Of a stretch of 64,000 nt of DNA, positions 9,180-19,521 are shown one piece after another. Source of the DNA: Peteryoungia algae (GTDB lineage Bacteria > Pseudomonadota > Alphaproteobacteria > Rhizobiales > Rhizobiaceae); contig NZ_CP128477.1 of NCBI RefSeq assembly GCF_030369675.1, positions 868,001-932,000 on the forward strand, read 5' to 3'. A program made the translations under genes and the position numbers. Position 1 is the stretch's first letter; each line of letters begins with the position of its first letter. The notes under the pieces were generated by a model. That model made no database searches. It worked only from the letters and a program-made list of their open reading frames with translations, and was not told the DNA's origin.

Positions 9180-9752
9180 ATGGTTTTGTGCATTGAATCG
9201 TTGAAAGATGCAGCCGCGCAATTGCGCCAGGCGCAGCGCATCATGGTCATTGGCTGCTCCGGCGGCGGCAAGTCAATCTTTTGTCGCGAGCTCGCCACTC
9301 TGCTCGATCTTCCCAACCATTCCATGGATCGCGAAGTTTTCTGGCTTCCGAATTGGGTCGAGCGCCCCAGGGCTGAGCAGCGCGCCATCATTTCCGACAT
9401 CGTATCGGCAGACAGATGGCTCCTCGACGGCACCAATCCGTCGAGCTTCGACATTCGTCTTCCGCGCACCGATCTCGTTGTCTGGGTGCGGCTTCCGCGC
9501 TGGCATTGTCTGCTTGGCGTTTACCGCCGGGCGGCGAGATACGTCGGGAAGCACAGGCCCGACATGGCAGACGGCTGCGTCGAGCGATGGCCAGGTCGCG
9601 AATTCCTCGCCTACATCTGGCACTTTGAGCACCGCTTCACTCCTCGGATCATCCAGGAGATCGAGAAACATGGTCCAGACGTGCCCGTGATCACCCTGAA
9701 ATTCCATGGCGAGATGGCGCACCTGCTTGATCTTGCGGGGCTTCCTCATTAA
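9180..9752 (+). CDS. P-loop nucleotide-binding protein (FlaR/AAA-like kinase family)
   Basis: A 190-residue cytoplasmic protein with a Walker A motif (GCSGGGKS, about residues 25-32) at the start of a small P-loop NTPase fold. It resembles proteins annotated as 'DNA topology modulation' or adenylate-kinase-like, with the conserved block RWLLDGTNP and an Arg-rich lid region (YRRAARYVGKHRPD). The actual substrate is not known. The ATG at 9180 is favoured over GTG 9174 because the GAGGAG site is 9 bases upstream of the ATG. It lies 67 bases after lipA and 9 bases before the START-domain gene. Confidence 0.8.
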   Translation: MVLCIESLKDAAAQLRQAQRIMVIGCSGGGKSIFCRELATLLDLPNHSMDREVFWLPNWVERPRAEQRAIISDIVSADRWLLDGTNPSSFDIRLPRTDLVVWVRLPRWHCLLGVYRRAARYVGKHRPDMADGCVERWPGREFLAYIWHFEHRFTPRIIQEIEKHGPDVPVITLKFHGEMAHLLDLAGLPH

Positions 9753-9761
9753 GTCGCGGAT

Positions 9762-10214
9762 ATGCCCCAGTTCGAAACCCGCCGCATCGTCAAGCACTCG
9801 CCCGACCGAATGTACGCCCTCGTCGCCGACGTCGAGCGCTATCCGGAATTCCTGCCGCTTTGCGAAGCGCTTGCAATCCGGTCGCGCCGCGAGCGCGACG
9901 GCAAGGAGTTGCTGTTGGCGGATATGACGGTGGGCTACAAGGCAATCCGCGAGACGTTCACGACACAGGTTCTGCTAACGCCCGCCGATCACGCCATCGA
10001 TGTCAAATATATCGAGGGCCCGTTCCGCTATCTCGACAATCGCTGGCGCTTCGAAGAGGCGGCCGATGGAAGCTGCGCGGTGCATTTCTACATCGATTAC
10101 GAGTTCAAGAACCGCATCCTCGGCGCCCTGATGGGCTCGATGTTCGACCGCGCTTTCCGGATGTTCTCGGAAGCCTTCGAGGCGCGCGCCGACAAGATCT
10201 ATGCCGGTCTCTGA
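9762..10214 (+). CDS. Coq10/RatA-type START-domain protein
   Basis: A 150-residue protein of the polyketide-cyclase/START superfamily (YDxxxxYPEFLPLC signature near residues 28-38, C-terminal amphipathic helix with FDRAFRMFSEAFEARA). Bacterial members are named either Coq10-like (ubiquinone binding, needed for respiratory quinone function) or RatA (ribosome association). The sequence fits the Coq10 side, as in other alphaproteobacteria; the toxin label should not be taken literally. Its last 16 bases overlap the end of the convergent cinA gene. Confidence 0.88.
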   Translation: MPQFETRRIVKHSPDRMYALVADVERYPEFLPLCEALAIRSRRERDGKELLLADMTVGYKAIRETFTTQVLLTPADHAIDVKYIEGPFRYLDNRWRFEEAADGSCAVHFYIDYEFKNRILGALMGSMFDRAFRMFSEAFEARADKIYAGL

Positions 10215-10705
10215 GCCACCTGCGCCAGCATCTCGAGTGCCGTCCTGACCGTTGCAAGCCGCACCTGATCACGGCCGATATCGCCGTATCGCATTTCCCT
10301 GTGGTCGACGTCCCCGCGACGACTCTTCAGCGCCAGATGCACCAGGCCGACTGGCTTCTCTACAGATCCTCCGCCCGGTCCGGCGACACCCGTGACCGCA
10401 ACGGCGACCGACGCGCTCGAACGGATCAGCGCCCCCTGCGCCATCTGCAGCGCGGTCTCCCGCGAGACGGCTCCAAAGGTCTCCAGTCCTTTGGCAGAAA
10501 CACCGATCAGTTCCGTCTTCGCCTGGTTCGTGTAGGTGATGAAGCCGCGATCGACGACCGCCGAAGATCCGGCAATCTCCGTCAGAGCCCCGGCGATCAG
10601 GCCACCGGTGCAGGATTCGGCCGTCGCGACCATCCAGCCCAGATCCCGATAGGCCGCGATGATTGCTGCGGCCTGCTGCTCGATCTCAGCCGGATAGAGC
10701 CCCAT
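10199..10705 (-). CDS. cinA: CinA C-terminal-domain protein (nicotinamide-nucleotide amidase type)
   Basis: A 168-residue stand-alone CinA C-terminal domain, the PncC type that deamidates nicotinamide mononucleotide. The signature TAESCTGGL is near residue 30 and AVTGVAGPGGG near 105. The N-terminal MoCF-like domain of full-length CinA is absent, as in many proteobacteria. Its ATG shares one base with the ispDF stop (TGATG), so the two are translationally coupled. It converges with, and overlaps, the START-domain gene by 16 bases. Confidence 0.92.
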   Translation of the reverse strand: MGLYPAEIEQQAAAIIAAYRDLGWMVATAESCTGGLIAGALTEIAGSSAVVDRGFITYTNQAKTELIGVSAKGLETFGAVSRETALQMAQGALIRSSASVAVAVTGVAGPGGGSVEKPVGLVHLALKSRRGDVDHREMRYGDIGRDQVRLATVRTALEMLAQVAQRPA

Positions 10706-11913
10706 CAGTCTGTCCCCCGGAAAACGACGGTTGCCGTAGCGATAGCCGCGATCCCCTCGCGTCGGCCGACAAAGCCGATCGTCTCGTTCGTCGTCGCCTT
10801 TACCGAGCATCGGTCAAGCGCGATGCTGAGGATGTCCGAGAGTGTCTCGCGCATCGCCTGACGATGCGGCCCAACTTTAGGTGCTTCGGCAATAAGCGAA
10901 ATATCTGCATTCATGATCGTGCCGCCCGCCTCGCGCACGATCTTTGCAGCATGCTCGAGGAAGATCCGCGACGGCGCACCTTTCCACTGCATGTCCGACG
11001 GGGGGAAATGATCGCCGATATCGCCGGCGCCGCAGGTAGCAAGCAGCGCGTCCGTCAGCGCATGCAGCGCGACATCCGCATCCGAATGGCCTTTCAGCCT
11101 CTGATCGTGGGGAATGAAGATCCCGCAGAGCGTCACACCATCGCCCGGTTCGAGCTGATGCACGTCATAGCCGTTTCCGGTCCGGACGTCGGGCAGCGCT
11201 GCGCCCTTCAGCTTTTCGTCGGCCATGGCGATATCCCTTTGCACGGTGAGTTTTATGTTGTCGATCGAGCCCTCGACCAGGTGGACCGGAAGGCCAGCCC
11301 ATTCCGCGATCGATGCGTCGTCGGTAAAATCCACGGCCAGCTCCTCGGCAGCCCTTTCGTGGGCCTCGAGGATGGCTGCGTAGTGAAAGCTCTGTGGTGT
11401 CTGGGCGGCGAAAAGAGCCTTGCGCGGAACTGTCATTGCAACGACCCCGGAGGTGTCGGCACGCTTGATCGTGTCGGATACGGGCAGGGCCGGCAGCACG
11501 GCCGTCTTGCCAGCCGCAAGTTCGCGAGCGATCCGCTCCAGGAGTTCTGCGTCGACGAAGGGGCGCACCCCGTCCTGGATCATCACATGATCGATGTCAT
11601 GATCCCGCAGCGCCCGCAGGCCATTCAGCACGGATGCCTGTCGCGTGGCGCCACCGGTGACGATGGTCAGTTCGTCCCGTTTTGGCAGGTCTGCAACGGC
11701 TGCTTCGATCAATGCCCGATCGTCGGGGTGGATCACCACGGCAATCGGGCCACTTCTGGGCCAGTCGAGGAAGGTGGTGAGGGTATGCCAGATGACCGGC
11801 TTGCCCCCGATCCGCCGATACTGTTTAGGTCCTTCGACGGATGCGCCAGCCCGTTCGCCGCGGCCCGCAGCCACCACGACGATCCCGATTGTTTCGCTGC
11901 GCCCTTGCTCCAT
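10705..11913 (-). CDS. ispDF: bifunctional IspD/IspF of the MEP isoprenoid pathway
   Basis: A 402-residue fusion. Residues about 5-225 are IspD (2-C-methyl-D-erythritol 4-phosphate cytidylyltransferase) with [11 protein letters not shown] and [12 protein letters not shown]; residues about 240-402 are IspF (2,4-cyclodiphosphate synthase) with the metal-binding GYDVHQL and [15 protein letters not shown]. The fusion is standard in many alphaproteobacteria. The start is the ATG at 11913 ([10 protein letters not shown]); an in-frame upstream start would add 38 residues without similarity to the family. It is divergent from dusB, with about 170 bp of shared upstream DNA. Confidence 0.95.
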   Translation of the reverse strand: MEQGRSETIGIVVVAAGRGERAGASVEGPKQYRRIGGKPVIWHTLTTFLDWPRSGPIAVVIHPDDRALIEAAVADLPKRDELTIVTGGATRQASVLNGLRALRDHDIDHVMIQDGVRPFVDAELLERIARELAAGKTAVLPALPVSDTIKRADTSGVVAMTVPRKALFAAQTPQSFHYAAILEAHERAAEELAVDFTDDASIAEWAGLPVHLVEGSIDNIKLTVQRDIAMADEKLKGAALPDVRTGNGYDVHQLEPGDGVTLCGIFIPHDQRLKGHSDADVALHALTDALLATCGAGDIGDHFPPSDMQWKGAPSRIFLEHAAKIVREAGGTIMNADISLIAEAPKVGPHRQAMRETLSDILSIALDRCSVKATTNETIGFVGRREGIAAIATATVVFRGTD

Positions 11914-12085
11914 CGCCCCGCCTGGTCCATGACACATTCTCTTCGCATCGTGCTCTATCGGCTCGGGATCGAATTTTCCAGCATTTGCACGATTTTTTAT
12001 CGATGCGTGAGCTTTGCCTCTTGGCAAGCAGGAGTCGAATGTCTAAAAATAATGCAAATGCGCTCGCTGCCTGAAAGATAATCAG

Positions 12086-13087
12086 TTGGATATTGTTGCT
12101 TTGCAAACGCCGTTTTGCATCGGCTCAGTCCCTGTCCGGAACCGGATTGTGCTCGCGCCGATGTCCGGCGTGACGGACCTGCCATTTCGGCAACTGGCCT
12201 TTCGGTTCGGCGCCGGTCTCGTCGTTACCGAGATGGTCGCAAGCCGCGAGCTGGTTTTCAATGCCGCAGAAAGCTGGTCGCGCCTCAAGGGGGCAGGGCT
12301 TTCCCCCCACATGGTCCAGCTCGCCGGGCGCGAAGCCAGGTGGCTCGCGGAGGCCGCTGTCATCGCCGAGGCGAATGGCGCCGATATCATCGACATCAAC
12401 ATGGGCTGCCCCGCAAAGAAAGTGATCGGTGGTTATGCAGGGTCTGCGCTGATGCGCGACCCGGATCACGCCCTGTCGCTGATCGAGGCGACGGTGAACG
12501 CGGTCAAGATCCCGGTGACGGTCAAGATGCGGCTCGGCTGGGACGACGCGTCGATCAACGCGCCCGAGATTGCCGCTCGCGCCGAAGCGGCCGGTGTTCA
12601 GTTGATCACGGTGCACGGACGCACGCGCATGCAGTTCTATGAAGGCCGTGCGAACTGGGACGCAATCGCAGCCGTGCGCGACGCGATCCGCATTCCCCTG
12701 ATTGCCAATGGTGATGTCGAAACGGTCGAGGATGCCAACGAAATCCTGCGCCGCTCAGGCGCTGACGCCGTGATGGTCGGACGCTCCTGCCAAGGCCGGC
12801 CGTGGCATGCCGGTGTGCTGGCCGGACATTCATCTCCGGAACGGCAAGCGATCCCCGGCCTCGTCGTCGAACACTACAGAATGATGTTGGAGCACTACGG
12901 CGCCGACGTCGGTGTCCGTCATGCGCGCAAGCATCTCGGCTGGTATCTCGATCGCCATTCACCGGATCTGGCGCCGCAGGCAAAGGCCGCGATCATGACC
13001 TCGAAGGACACGGACTTCGTCACCGATGCCATCGAGCATGCGCTGTCGAGCAGCCGTGACGATACCACCAGACAGGAGGCCGCATGA
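12086..13087 (+). CDS. dusB: tRNA-dihydrouridine synthase B
   Basis: A 333-residue flavoenzyme (old name NifR3) that reduces specific uridines in the tRNA D-loop. TIM-barrel signature [13 protein letters not shown] near residue 23, catalytic Cys in NMGCPAKKV near 108, and [10 protein letters not shown] near 172. The start is a TTG at 12086: the frame is closed by a stop at 12050 and there is no upstream ATG or GTG; GAAAGA is 7 bases before it. It is the first gene of the classic rhizobial dusB-ntrB-ntrC unit, and its stop overlaps the ntrB start (ATGA). Confidence 0.94.
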   Translation: MDIVALQTPFCIGSVPVRNRIVLAPMSGVTDLPFRQLAFRFGAGLVVTEMVASRELVFNAAESWSRLKGAGLSPHMVQLAGREARWLAEAAVIAEANGADIIDINMGCPAKKVIGGYAGSALMRDPDHALSLIEATVNAVKIPVTVKMRLGWDDASINAPEIAARAEAAGVQLITVHGRTRMQFYEGRANWDAIAAVRDAIRIPLIANGDVETVEDANEILRRSGADAVMVGRSCQGRPWHAGVLAGHSSPERQAIPGLVVEHYRMMLEHYGADVGVRHARKHLGWYLDRHSPDLAPQAKAAIMTSKDTDFVTDAIEHALSSSRDDTTRQEAA

Positions 13088-14217
13088 CGGCGAACGACAA
13101 GGGCAGTGGCCTCGCCATGGCCGTGCTCAACGCCATCCAGAACCCTGTGGTGATGGTGGATGCAAATGGACACATTGCCTTCGCCAACTGGGAAGCCGAG
13201 GCCTTCTTCGGCGCGAGCGCAACCCATCTCTCCCGCTACCGCATTTCGACCTTCATTCCCTTTGGCAGCCCGCTGCTGTCATTGATCGAGCAGGTGCGCG
13301 AGCGCCGTGCGCCGGTGAATGAATATCGCGTCGACCTCAGCTCTCCGCGTCTCGGGCAGGAAAAGCTCGTCGATCTCTATGTCGCCCCGGTCCTCAGTCA
13401 GCCGGGCAATGTCGTCGTGGTCTTCCAGGAGCGCTCGATGGCCGACAAGATCGACCGCCAGCTGACCCACCGTGCCGCCGCCCGCTCCGTCACCGGTCTA
13501 GCCTCCATGTTGGCGCATGAAATCAAGAATCCGCTGTCTGGCATTCGCGGTGCCGCCCAGTTGCTCGAGACAGCGGTATCCGACGAAGACCGCGCCCTGA
13601 CCCGCCTGATTTGCGACGAGACCGATCGCATCGTCTCGCTGGTCGATCGAATGGAGGTCTTCTCGGATGAGCGACCGGTGGACCGCCAGTCCATCAACAT
13701 CCATTCGGTGCTCGATCAGGTGAAGGCCGTCGCCAAGGCGGGCTTTGCCCGCAATATCCGCATCACCGAGAATTACGACCCATCCCTGCCGCCAGTTTTC
13801 GCCAATAGAGACCAGCTCGTCCAGGTCTTTCTCAATCTCGTGAAGAATGCGGCGGAAGCCATTGGTGAGCGGTCGGATGGTGAGCTTCAGCTGACCACCG
13901 CCTATCGCCCCGGCATTCGTCTGTCGGTCGCCGGCTCGCGTGAAAAGATTTCTCTGCCCCTCGAATTCTGCGTCCACGACAACGGTCCGGGCGTGCCGTC
14001 CGATCTCCTGCCGCATCTCTTCGATCCCTTCATCACGACGAAAACGAACGGATCCGGCCTGGGACTGGCGCTCGTGGCGAAGATCATCGGCGCCCATGGC
14101 GGCATCGTCGAATGCGACAGCCAGGCGAACCGCACCACATTCCGGGTCCTGATGCCCATGTCGAAAGAGACGGCGCTCGACGAAGCCCCCCTTGCCAAAT
14201 CCACGGGAACGAACTGA
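13084..14217 (+). CDS. ntrB: nitrogen regulation sensor kinase NtrB
   Basis: Cytoplasmic histidine kinase/phosphatase, 377 residues, that reads nitrogen status through PII and phosphorylates NtrC. A PAS domain covers about 12-115, the H-box is [11 protein letters not shown] with phospho-acceptor His145, the N-box is [11 protein letters not shown] near 260, and the G-boxes are DNGPGVP and GSGLGLALV. It overlaps dusB by four bases and ntrC by one base (TGATG), implying translational coupling of all three. Confidence 0.97.
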   Translation: MTANDKGSGLAMAVLNAIQNPVVMVDANGHIAFANWEAEAFFGASATHLSRYRISTFIPFGSPLLSLIEQVRERRAPVNEYRVDLSSPRLGQEKLVDLYVAPVLSQPGNVVVVFQERSMADKIDRQLTHRAAARSVTGLASMLAHEIKNPLSGIRGAAQLLETAVSDEDRALTRLICDETDRIVSLVDRMEVFSDERPVDRQSINIHSVLDQVKAVAKAGFARNIRITENYDPSLPPVFANRDQLVQVFLNLVKNAAEAIGERSDGELQLTTAYRPGIRLSVAGSREKISLPLEFCVHDNGPGVPSDLLPHLFDPFITTKTNGSGLGLALVAKIIGAHGGIVECDSQANRTTFRVLMPMSKETALDEAPLAKSTGTN

Positions 14218-15668
14218 TGACGGCCACGATCCTTGTTGCAGACGACGATGCTGCGATCCGCACGGTGCTGAACCAGGCGCTCAGCCGCGCGGGTTACGAC
14301 GTCAGGATCACTTCGAACGCCGCCACGCTCTGGCGCTGGATTTCGGCGGGCGAGGGCGATCTGGTGGTGACCGACGTGATCATGCCGGACGAAAATGCCT
14401 TCGACCTCCTGCCACGCATCAAGAAGGCGCGGCCGGACCTGCCGGTCCTGGTCATGAGCGCCCAGAATACCTTCATGACCGCAATCAAGGCCTCGGAAAA
14501 GGGCGCCTATGATTATCTGCCCAAGCCCTTCGACCTCACCGAACTGATCGCCATCATCGGCCGCGCGCTGTCGGAGCCGAAGAAGCGTCCGGCACGCCTC
14601 GACGACGACACGCAGGACGGCATGCCGCTCGTCGGCCGCTCGGCCGCCATGCAGGAAATCTACCGCGTGCTGGCCCGCCTGATGCAGACGGACCTGACGC
14701 TGATGATCACGGGCGAGTCCGGTACGGGCAAGGAACTGGTAGCCAAGGCGCTGCATGACTACGGCAAGCGGCGCAACGGGCCCTTTGTTGCGATCAATAT
14801 GGCCGCCATCCCGCGTGACCTGATCGAATCCGAACTTTTTGGCCACGAGAAGGGCGCCTTTACCGGCGCACAAACCCGCTCCACCGGTCGTTTCGAGCAG
14901 GCCGAGGGCGGCACGCTCTTCCTCGATGAAATCGGCGACATGCCGATGGACGCGCAGACACGCCTGCTTCGCGTGCTGCAACAGGGCGAATATACGACCG
15001 TCGGTGGCCGCACGCCGATCCGCACGGATGTTCGCATCGTGGCCGCGACCAACAAGGACCTGAAACAGTCGATCAACCAGGGTCTTTTCCGCGAAGACCT
15101 CTACTATCGCCTAAACGTGGTTCCGCTGCGTCTGCCGCCGCTGCGTGATCGTGCCGAGGATATTCCGGATCTTGTGCGCCACTTCATCCAGCAAGGCGAA
15201 AAGGAAGGGCTCGACGCCAAGCGCTTTGATCACGAAGCCCTGGAAGTGATGAAGTCCTATGCCTGGCCAGGCAATGTGCGCGAACTGGAAAACGTCGTGC
15301 GACGCCTGATGGCGCTCTATCCACAAGATGTCATTGCGCGGGAAGTCGTAGAGCAGGAACTGCGCTCCGATGTGGCGGACAGTCCGATTGCCAAGGTTGG
15401 AATGCCGGCGGGGGCAATGACCATTTCCCAGGCTGTCGAAGAAAACATGCGGACCTACTTCTCCTCCTTCGGCGACGCACTGCCGCCGTCGGGCCTCTAT
15501 GAGCGCGTGCTGACGGAAATGGAGTATCCGCTCATCCTTGCCGCTCTGACCGCCACCCGTGGCAACCAGATCAAGGCGGCCGATCTGCTCGGCCTCAATC
15601 GCAACACCTTGCGCAAGAAGATCCGGGAGCTCGGCGTCTCCGTTTATCGAAGCTCCCGTTCCGCTTGA
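14217..15668 (+). CDS. ntrC: sigma-54-dependent nitrogen response regulator NtrC
   Basis: A 483-residue response regulator. The receiver domain (1-120) has phospho-acceptor Asp53 in [10 protein letters not shown]. The AAA+ domain (about 138-380) has Walker A GESGTGKE and an intact GAFTGA loop for sigma-54 contact. The C-terminus is a Fis-type helix-turn-helix ([20 protein letters not shown]). It activates nitrogen-assimilation promoters. The ATG shares its A with the ntrB stop. Confidence 0.97.
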   Translation: MTATILVADDDAAIRTVLNQALSRAGYDVRITSNAATLWRWISAGEGDLVVTDVIMPDENAFDLLPRIKKARPDLPVLVMSAQNTFMTAIKASEKGAYDYLPKPFDLTELIAIIGRALSEPKKRPARLDDDTQDGMPLVGRSAAMQEIYRVLARLMQTDLTLMITGESGTGKELVAKALHDYGKRRNGPFVAINMAAIPRDLIESELFGHEKGAFTGAQTRSTGRFEQAEGGTLFLDEIGDMPMDAQTRLLRVLQQGEYTTVGGRTPIRTDVRIVAATNKDLKQSINQGLFREDLYYRLNVVPLRLPPLRDRAEDIPDLVRHFIQQGEKEGLDAKRFDHEALEVMKSYAWPGNVRELENVVRRLMALYPQDVIAREVVEQELRSDVADSPIAKVGMPAGAMTISQAVEENMRTYFSSFGDALPPSGLYERVLTEMEYPLILAALTATRGNQIKAADLLGLNRNTLRKKIRELGVSVYRSSRSA

Positions 15669-15674
15669 CACAGG

Positions 15675-15690
15675 TGGAACCCCCGTTGCA
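15675..15690 (+). promoter_or_regulatory. candidate sigma-54 (RpoN) promoter upstream of ntrYX
   Basis: TGGAAC-CCCCG-TTGCA matches the -24/-12 consensus TGGCAC-N5-TTGCA with one change, and keeps the GG-N10-GC spacing exactly. It lies just after the ntrC stop and 155 bp before ntrY, in the only sizeable gap between the two two-component systems. Confidence 0.5.
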
Positions 15691-15845
15691 TTTTCGCCAC
15701 ATTGCGTTGCTCAAAAGACACGTCGCCTTGTGACCGGATTCGCTGGTTGCCCGGCTATGGGACCTGAGAGCCTTGCAGCAACAAGCCGACTTCAGCCCTG
15801 GTGGCGGTCGGGTGAACGAGATCCGATTGCGCGGATCCGGGGGAA

Positions 15846-18116
15846 ATGATGGCACGCGTGAGGCGAATCTCCGCAGCAGAGGTCGATACGGCACTGACAC
15901 ATGATCGGCGCGCATCCTTTGCGCTACCGGGTCTGTTGCTGGCGGGCGGGGCTTTGCTCTGCGCATCCCTGACACTCCCGATCCTTCTGGGCCTGACGCG
16001 CATCGAGCCGACGTCCCGGGTGCTTGTCGCCTCGGCGGTCGTCAACTCGCTTTTCATCGTCGGACTGATGGTTCTCATCGCTCGGGAGGTGCTGCGCCTT
16101 TTCAAGGCCCGCCATCGCGGACGGGCCGCAGCCCGCCTTCATGTGCGGATCGTGACCCTCTTCTCGGTGATTGCGATCACGCCCGCGATCCTTGTCGCAA
16201 TCTTCGCCTCGATCACGCTGAATGTCGGCCTGGACCGGTGGTTCTCGATCCGCACCCAGTCGATCGTCTCCTCGTCGATGAACGTCGCCCAGGCCTATAT
16301 GCTGGAAAATGCCAGCTATCTGCAGGGCCAGACGATCTCCATGGCAAACGATCTGGAGCGCAACCGCGCGCTTTTCTACCTGGATCGCACCGGCTTCGTC
16401 GAACTCATGACTCGGCAGGCGCGCGGGCGTGGCATGCTCGGTGCCTTCCTCGTCCGTGAGGACGGTTCTGCCATCACACAGGCTGACATCGACACGGAAA
16501 AGCCCCTGCCGGCGATCCCGCGCGATGCGCTGGTCAGTGCCGCCGGCGGCCAGCCGACGCTGATCCCACCGGGGATCACCAATCTCGTCGGTGCCATCAT
16601 CAAGCTCGACAGCCTGTCGGGTACCTTCCTCTACACGATCCGCGCCGTCGATCCCAAGGTCATGCAGGCCATGCGCCTGATGGAAGAGAACACCGCCGAA
16701 TACCAGGCCATGGAAGATGGTCGCACGACGCTGCAGATTGCCTTTGCCATTCTCTATCTGGGCTTCGCACTGATCGTTCTGCTTGCGGCGATCTGGACCG
16801 CGATCGCGGTTGCCGACCGGATCGTCCGACCGATCCGTTTGCTGATCGGGGCTGCCGACAGCATTGCCTCGGGCAATCTCAATGTGCTGGTGCCGGTCCG
16901 CGCCGCCGATGGCGATGTCGGCAGCCTGTCGCGAACGTTCAACAAGATGGTTTCCCAGATCCGTTCGCAGCGTGACGAGATCCTGGAAGCCAAGGACGAG
17001 GTCGATGACCGCCGCCGCTTCATCGAAGCGGTTCTCTCGGGCGTCACGGCCGCCGTCATCGGCGTCGAGGATGATGGCATCATCACCATCGTCAATCCGT
17101 CGGCAGAATACTTCCTGGCGTTGCCGTCGGAGCAGTTGATGGGCCAGAAGCTCGCGCTTGTGGCGCCGGAGGTGGATCGCGTCCTTGCAGAGGCGGCCGT
17201 GCGGCACCGCGGCGAGTATCGAGAGCAGATTAACATGATCCGCAGTGGCAAGGAGCGTACGCTGAACGTTCAGGTCACGCGCGAGGAAACGCGCGGTTCG
17301 GTGGATTCCTACGTCATCACCCTGGACGACATCACCGATCTCGTTGTCGCCCAGCGCTCCACGGCCTGGGCGGACGTGGCGCGCCGCATCGCCCATGAGA
17401 TCAAGAATCCGCTCACTCCGATCCAGCTCTCGGCGGAGCGACTGAAACGCCGTTACGGCAAGCAGATCGCGGAGGACGACAAGGCCATCTTCAATCAATG
17501 CACGGACACCATCGTCCGACAGGTTGAGGACATCGGTCGCATGGTCGACGAGTTCTCCGCCTTTGCCCGCATGCCGAAGCCGACGAAACAGCGCTCGGAT
17601 CTGCGCGAGATCCTGACGGATGCCGTCTTCCTGCGTGAGATCGGCAGCGCCGAGGTGGAATTCCAGCGTGAGTTTGGCGAGGTGCCGCTCGAAGGCAGTT
17701 TCGATGCGCGCATGCTGGCCCAGGCTGTCGGAAATATCGTCAAGAACGCCGTCGAGTCGATCGAGGCGGTGCCGCAAGAGGAACTGGAGGGGAAGGGCAA
17801 GGTCCTGATACGCTCGTCCTTCGATCGCGAGCAGGACCGTTTCATCGTCGACGTGATCGACAATGGCCGCGGTCTTCCGAACGAGAACCGGCACCGGATT
17901 CTCGAACCTTACATGACCATGCGCGAGAAGGGCACCGGCCTCGGCCTCGCCATCGTCAAGAAGATCATTGAAGAGCATGGCGGACAGCTGGAGCTGCATG
18001 ATGCGCCGGCCGATTTCGACCGGGGCAGGGGCGCGATGATCAGAATCATCCTGCCACGCGCGGACGGGCCCGCCATCGAGACTGAAAGCGATAAGGAAAT
18101 GGTCAATGGCCTCTGA
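15846..18116 (+). CDS. ntrY: membrane sensor histidine kinase NtrY
   Basis: A 756-residue transmembrane sensor kinase, partner of NtrX, involved in nitrogen, redox or envelope signalling in alphaproteobacteria. There are hydrophobic segments near residues 28-48, 56-76, 105-125 and 295-320, an extracytoplasmic region between the last two, then HAMP (about 320-375), PAS (about 390-500), the H-box [12 protein letters not shown] with His517, and the ATPase domain with DNGRGLP and GTGLGLAIV. The start is ATG 15846 or the adjoining in-frame ATG 15849, behind GGGGGAA. Its end overlaps ntrX by 11 bases. Confidence 0.95.
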   Translation: MMARVRRISAAEVDTALTHDRRASFALPGLLLAGGALLCASLTLPILLGLTRIEPTSRVLVASAVVNSLFIVGLMVLIAREVLRLFKARHRGRAAARLHVRIVTLFSVIAITPAILVAIFASITLNVGLDRWFSIRTQSIVSSSMNVAQAYMLENASYLQGQTISMANDLERNRALFYLDRTGFVELMTRQARGRGMLGAFLVREDGSAITQADIDTEKPLPAIPRDALVSAAGGQPTLIPPGITNLVGAIIKLDSLSGTFLYTIRAVDPKVMQAMRLMEENTAEYQAMEDGRTTLQIAFAILYLGFALIVLLAAIWTAIAVADRIVRPIRLLIGAADSIASGNLNVLVPVRAADGDVGSLSRTFNKMVSQIRSQRDEILEAKDEVDDRRRFIEAVLSGVTAAVIGVEDDGIITIVNPSAEYFLALPSEQLMGQKLALVAPEVDRVLAEAAVRHRGEYREQINMIRSGKERTLNVQVTREETRGSVDSYVITLDDITDLVVAQRSTAWADVARRIAHEIKNPLTPIQLSAERLKRRYGKQIAEDDKAIFNQCTDTIVRQVEDIGRMVDEFSAFARMPKPTKQRSDLREILTDAVFLREIGSAEVEFQREFGEVPLEGSFDARMLAQAVGNIVKNAVESIEAVPQEELEGKGKVLIRSSFDREQDRFIVDVIDNGRGLPNENRHRILEPYMTMREKGTGLGLAIVKKIIEEHGGQLELHDAPADFDRGRGAMIRIILPRADGPAIETESDKEMVNGL

Positions 18117-19470
18117 TATTCTGGTAGTCGACGACGAAGAGGACATTCGCGAGATCGTCTCCGGCATTCTGAGCGACGAGGGGCACGAGACCCGCACCGC
18201 GCATGACGCCGACAGCGCCCTTGCAACCATCTCGGACCGGGTCCCGCGCCTGGTCTTTCTCGACATCTGGATGCAGGGCAGCCGCCTCGACGGCCTTGCG
18301 CTGCTCGATGAAATCAAGGCCCGCCATCCCGATCTGCCGGTCGTGATGATTTCCGGTCACGGAAATATCGAGACGGCCGTCTCGGCAATCAAGCGCGGTG
18401 CCTTCGACTTCATCGAGAAGCCCTTCAAGGCCGATCGCCTGATCCTGATCGCGGAACGTGCTCTGGAAAATTCGAAGCTGAAGCGCGAGGTCTCGGAACT
18501 GAAGCGGCGCACGGGTGACGCGATAGAACTGATCGGCACCTCGGTTGCCGTCTCTCAGTTGCGCCAGACCATTGAAAAGGTGGCTCCGACCAACAGTCGC
18601 ATCATGATTTTCGGCCCCTCCGGATCCGGCAAGGAACTGGTTGCGCGCATGATCCACAAGCGGTCGTCTCGCTCGGGCGGGCCCTTCGTGTCCTTGAACG
18701 CGGCCGCAATCACGCCGGACCGGATGGAAATGGCTCTTTTCGGCACGGAGGGCACACCAGGCCAGCCACGGCGCATCGGGGCGCTGGAAGAAGCGCATCG
18801 CGGCATCCTCTATCTCGACGAGATCGGGGAAATGCCGCGCGAAACGCAGAACAAGATCCTGCGCGTGCTTGTCGAGCAACAGTTCGAGCGTGTCGGCGGC
18901 TCCAAACGGGTGAAGGTCGATGTCCGCATCATCTCATCCAGCGCCTACAATCTCGAGAGCCTCATCGCCGAGGGTCGTTTTCGCGAGGACCTGTTCCATC
19001 GCCTGGCCGTCGTACCGGTCAAGGTGCCGGCGCTTGCCGAACGCCGCGAGGACATTCCGTTCCTGGTTGACATGTTCATGCGCCAGATCTCCGAGCAGGC
19101 CGGCATTCGCCAGCGCAAGATCGGCGATGACGCCATGGCGGTTCTGCAGGCCAATGACTGGCCGGGCAATATCCGCCAGCTGCGCAACAACATGGAACGG
19201 CTGATGATCCTTGCCCAGGGCGACAGCCCCGATGCGCCGATCACCGCCGAAATGCTGCCGCAGGATCTCTCCGACATGCTGCCCAAGGTCTCGGCGCGAA
19301 ACGATACACACATCATGACGCTGCCGCTGCGCGAAGCACGCGAGATGTTCGAAAGGGACTATCTGATTGCCCAGATCAATCGCTTCGGGGGTAACATTTC
19401 CCGGACCGCTGAATTCGTCGGCATGGAACGCTCCGCTCTCCATCGCAAACTGAAATCGCTTGGCGTATAA
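18106..19470 (+). CDS. ntrX: response regulator NtrX
   Basis: A 454-residue NtrC-family regulator paired with NtrY. Receiver 1-120 with phospho-acceptor Asp53 (LVFLDIWMQG); AAA+ domain from about 145 with Walker A GPSGSGKE near 170 and Walker B LYLDEIGEMP; C-terminal Fis-type helix-turn-helix (NRFGGNISRTAEFVGMERS). The GAFTGA loop needed to contact sigma-54 is absent: the region reads FGTEGTPGQPRRIGALEEA. This is typical of alphaproteobacterial NtrX and suggests it does not act as a classical sigma-54 activator. It overlaps ntrY by 11 bases. Confidence 0.96.
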   Translation: MASDILVVDDEEDIREIVSGILSDEGHETRTAHDADSALATISDRVPRLVFLDIWMQGSRLDGLALLDEIKARHPDLPVVMISGHGNIETAVSAIKRGAFDFIEKPFKADRLILIAERALENSKLKREVSELKRRTGDAIELIGTSVAVSQLRQTIEKVAPTNSRIMIFGPSGSGKELVARMIHKRSSRSGGPFVSLNAAAITPDRMEMALFGTEGTPGQPRRIGALEEAHRGILYLDEIGEMPRETQNKILRVLVEQQFERVGGSKRVKVDVRIISSSAYNLESLIAEGRFREDLFHRLAVVPVKVPALAERREDIPFLVDMFMRQISEQAGIRQRKIGDDAMAVLQANDWPGNIRQLRNNMERLMILAQGDSPDAPITAEMLPQDLSDMLPKVSARNDTHIMTLPLREAREMFERDYLIAQINRFGGNISRTAEFVGMERSALHRKLKSLGV

Positions 19471-19521
19471 GCGGGCGAAGCGTAACCGGTAGACAATCGA
19501 CCCTGGGGCGGGAATCATTCC

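Noticed and set aside
9762..10214. Annotation as a toxin of a toxin-antitoxin pair (RatA)
   Set aside because: There is no antitoxin-like partner gene next to it, and the sequence fits the Coq10-like START group; the toxin name is inherited from an E. coli homologue.
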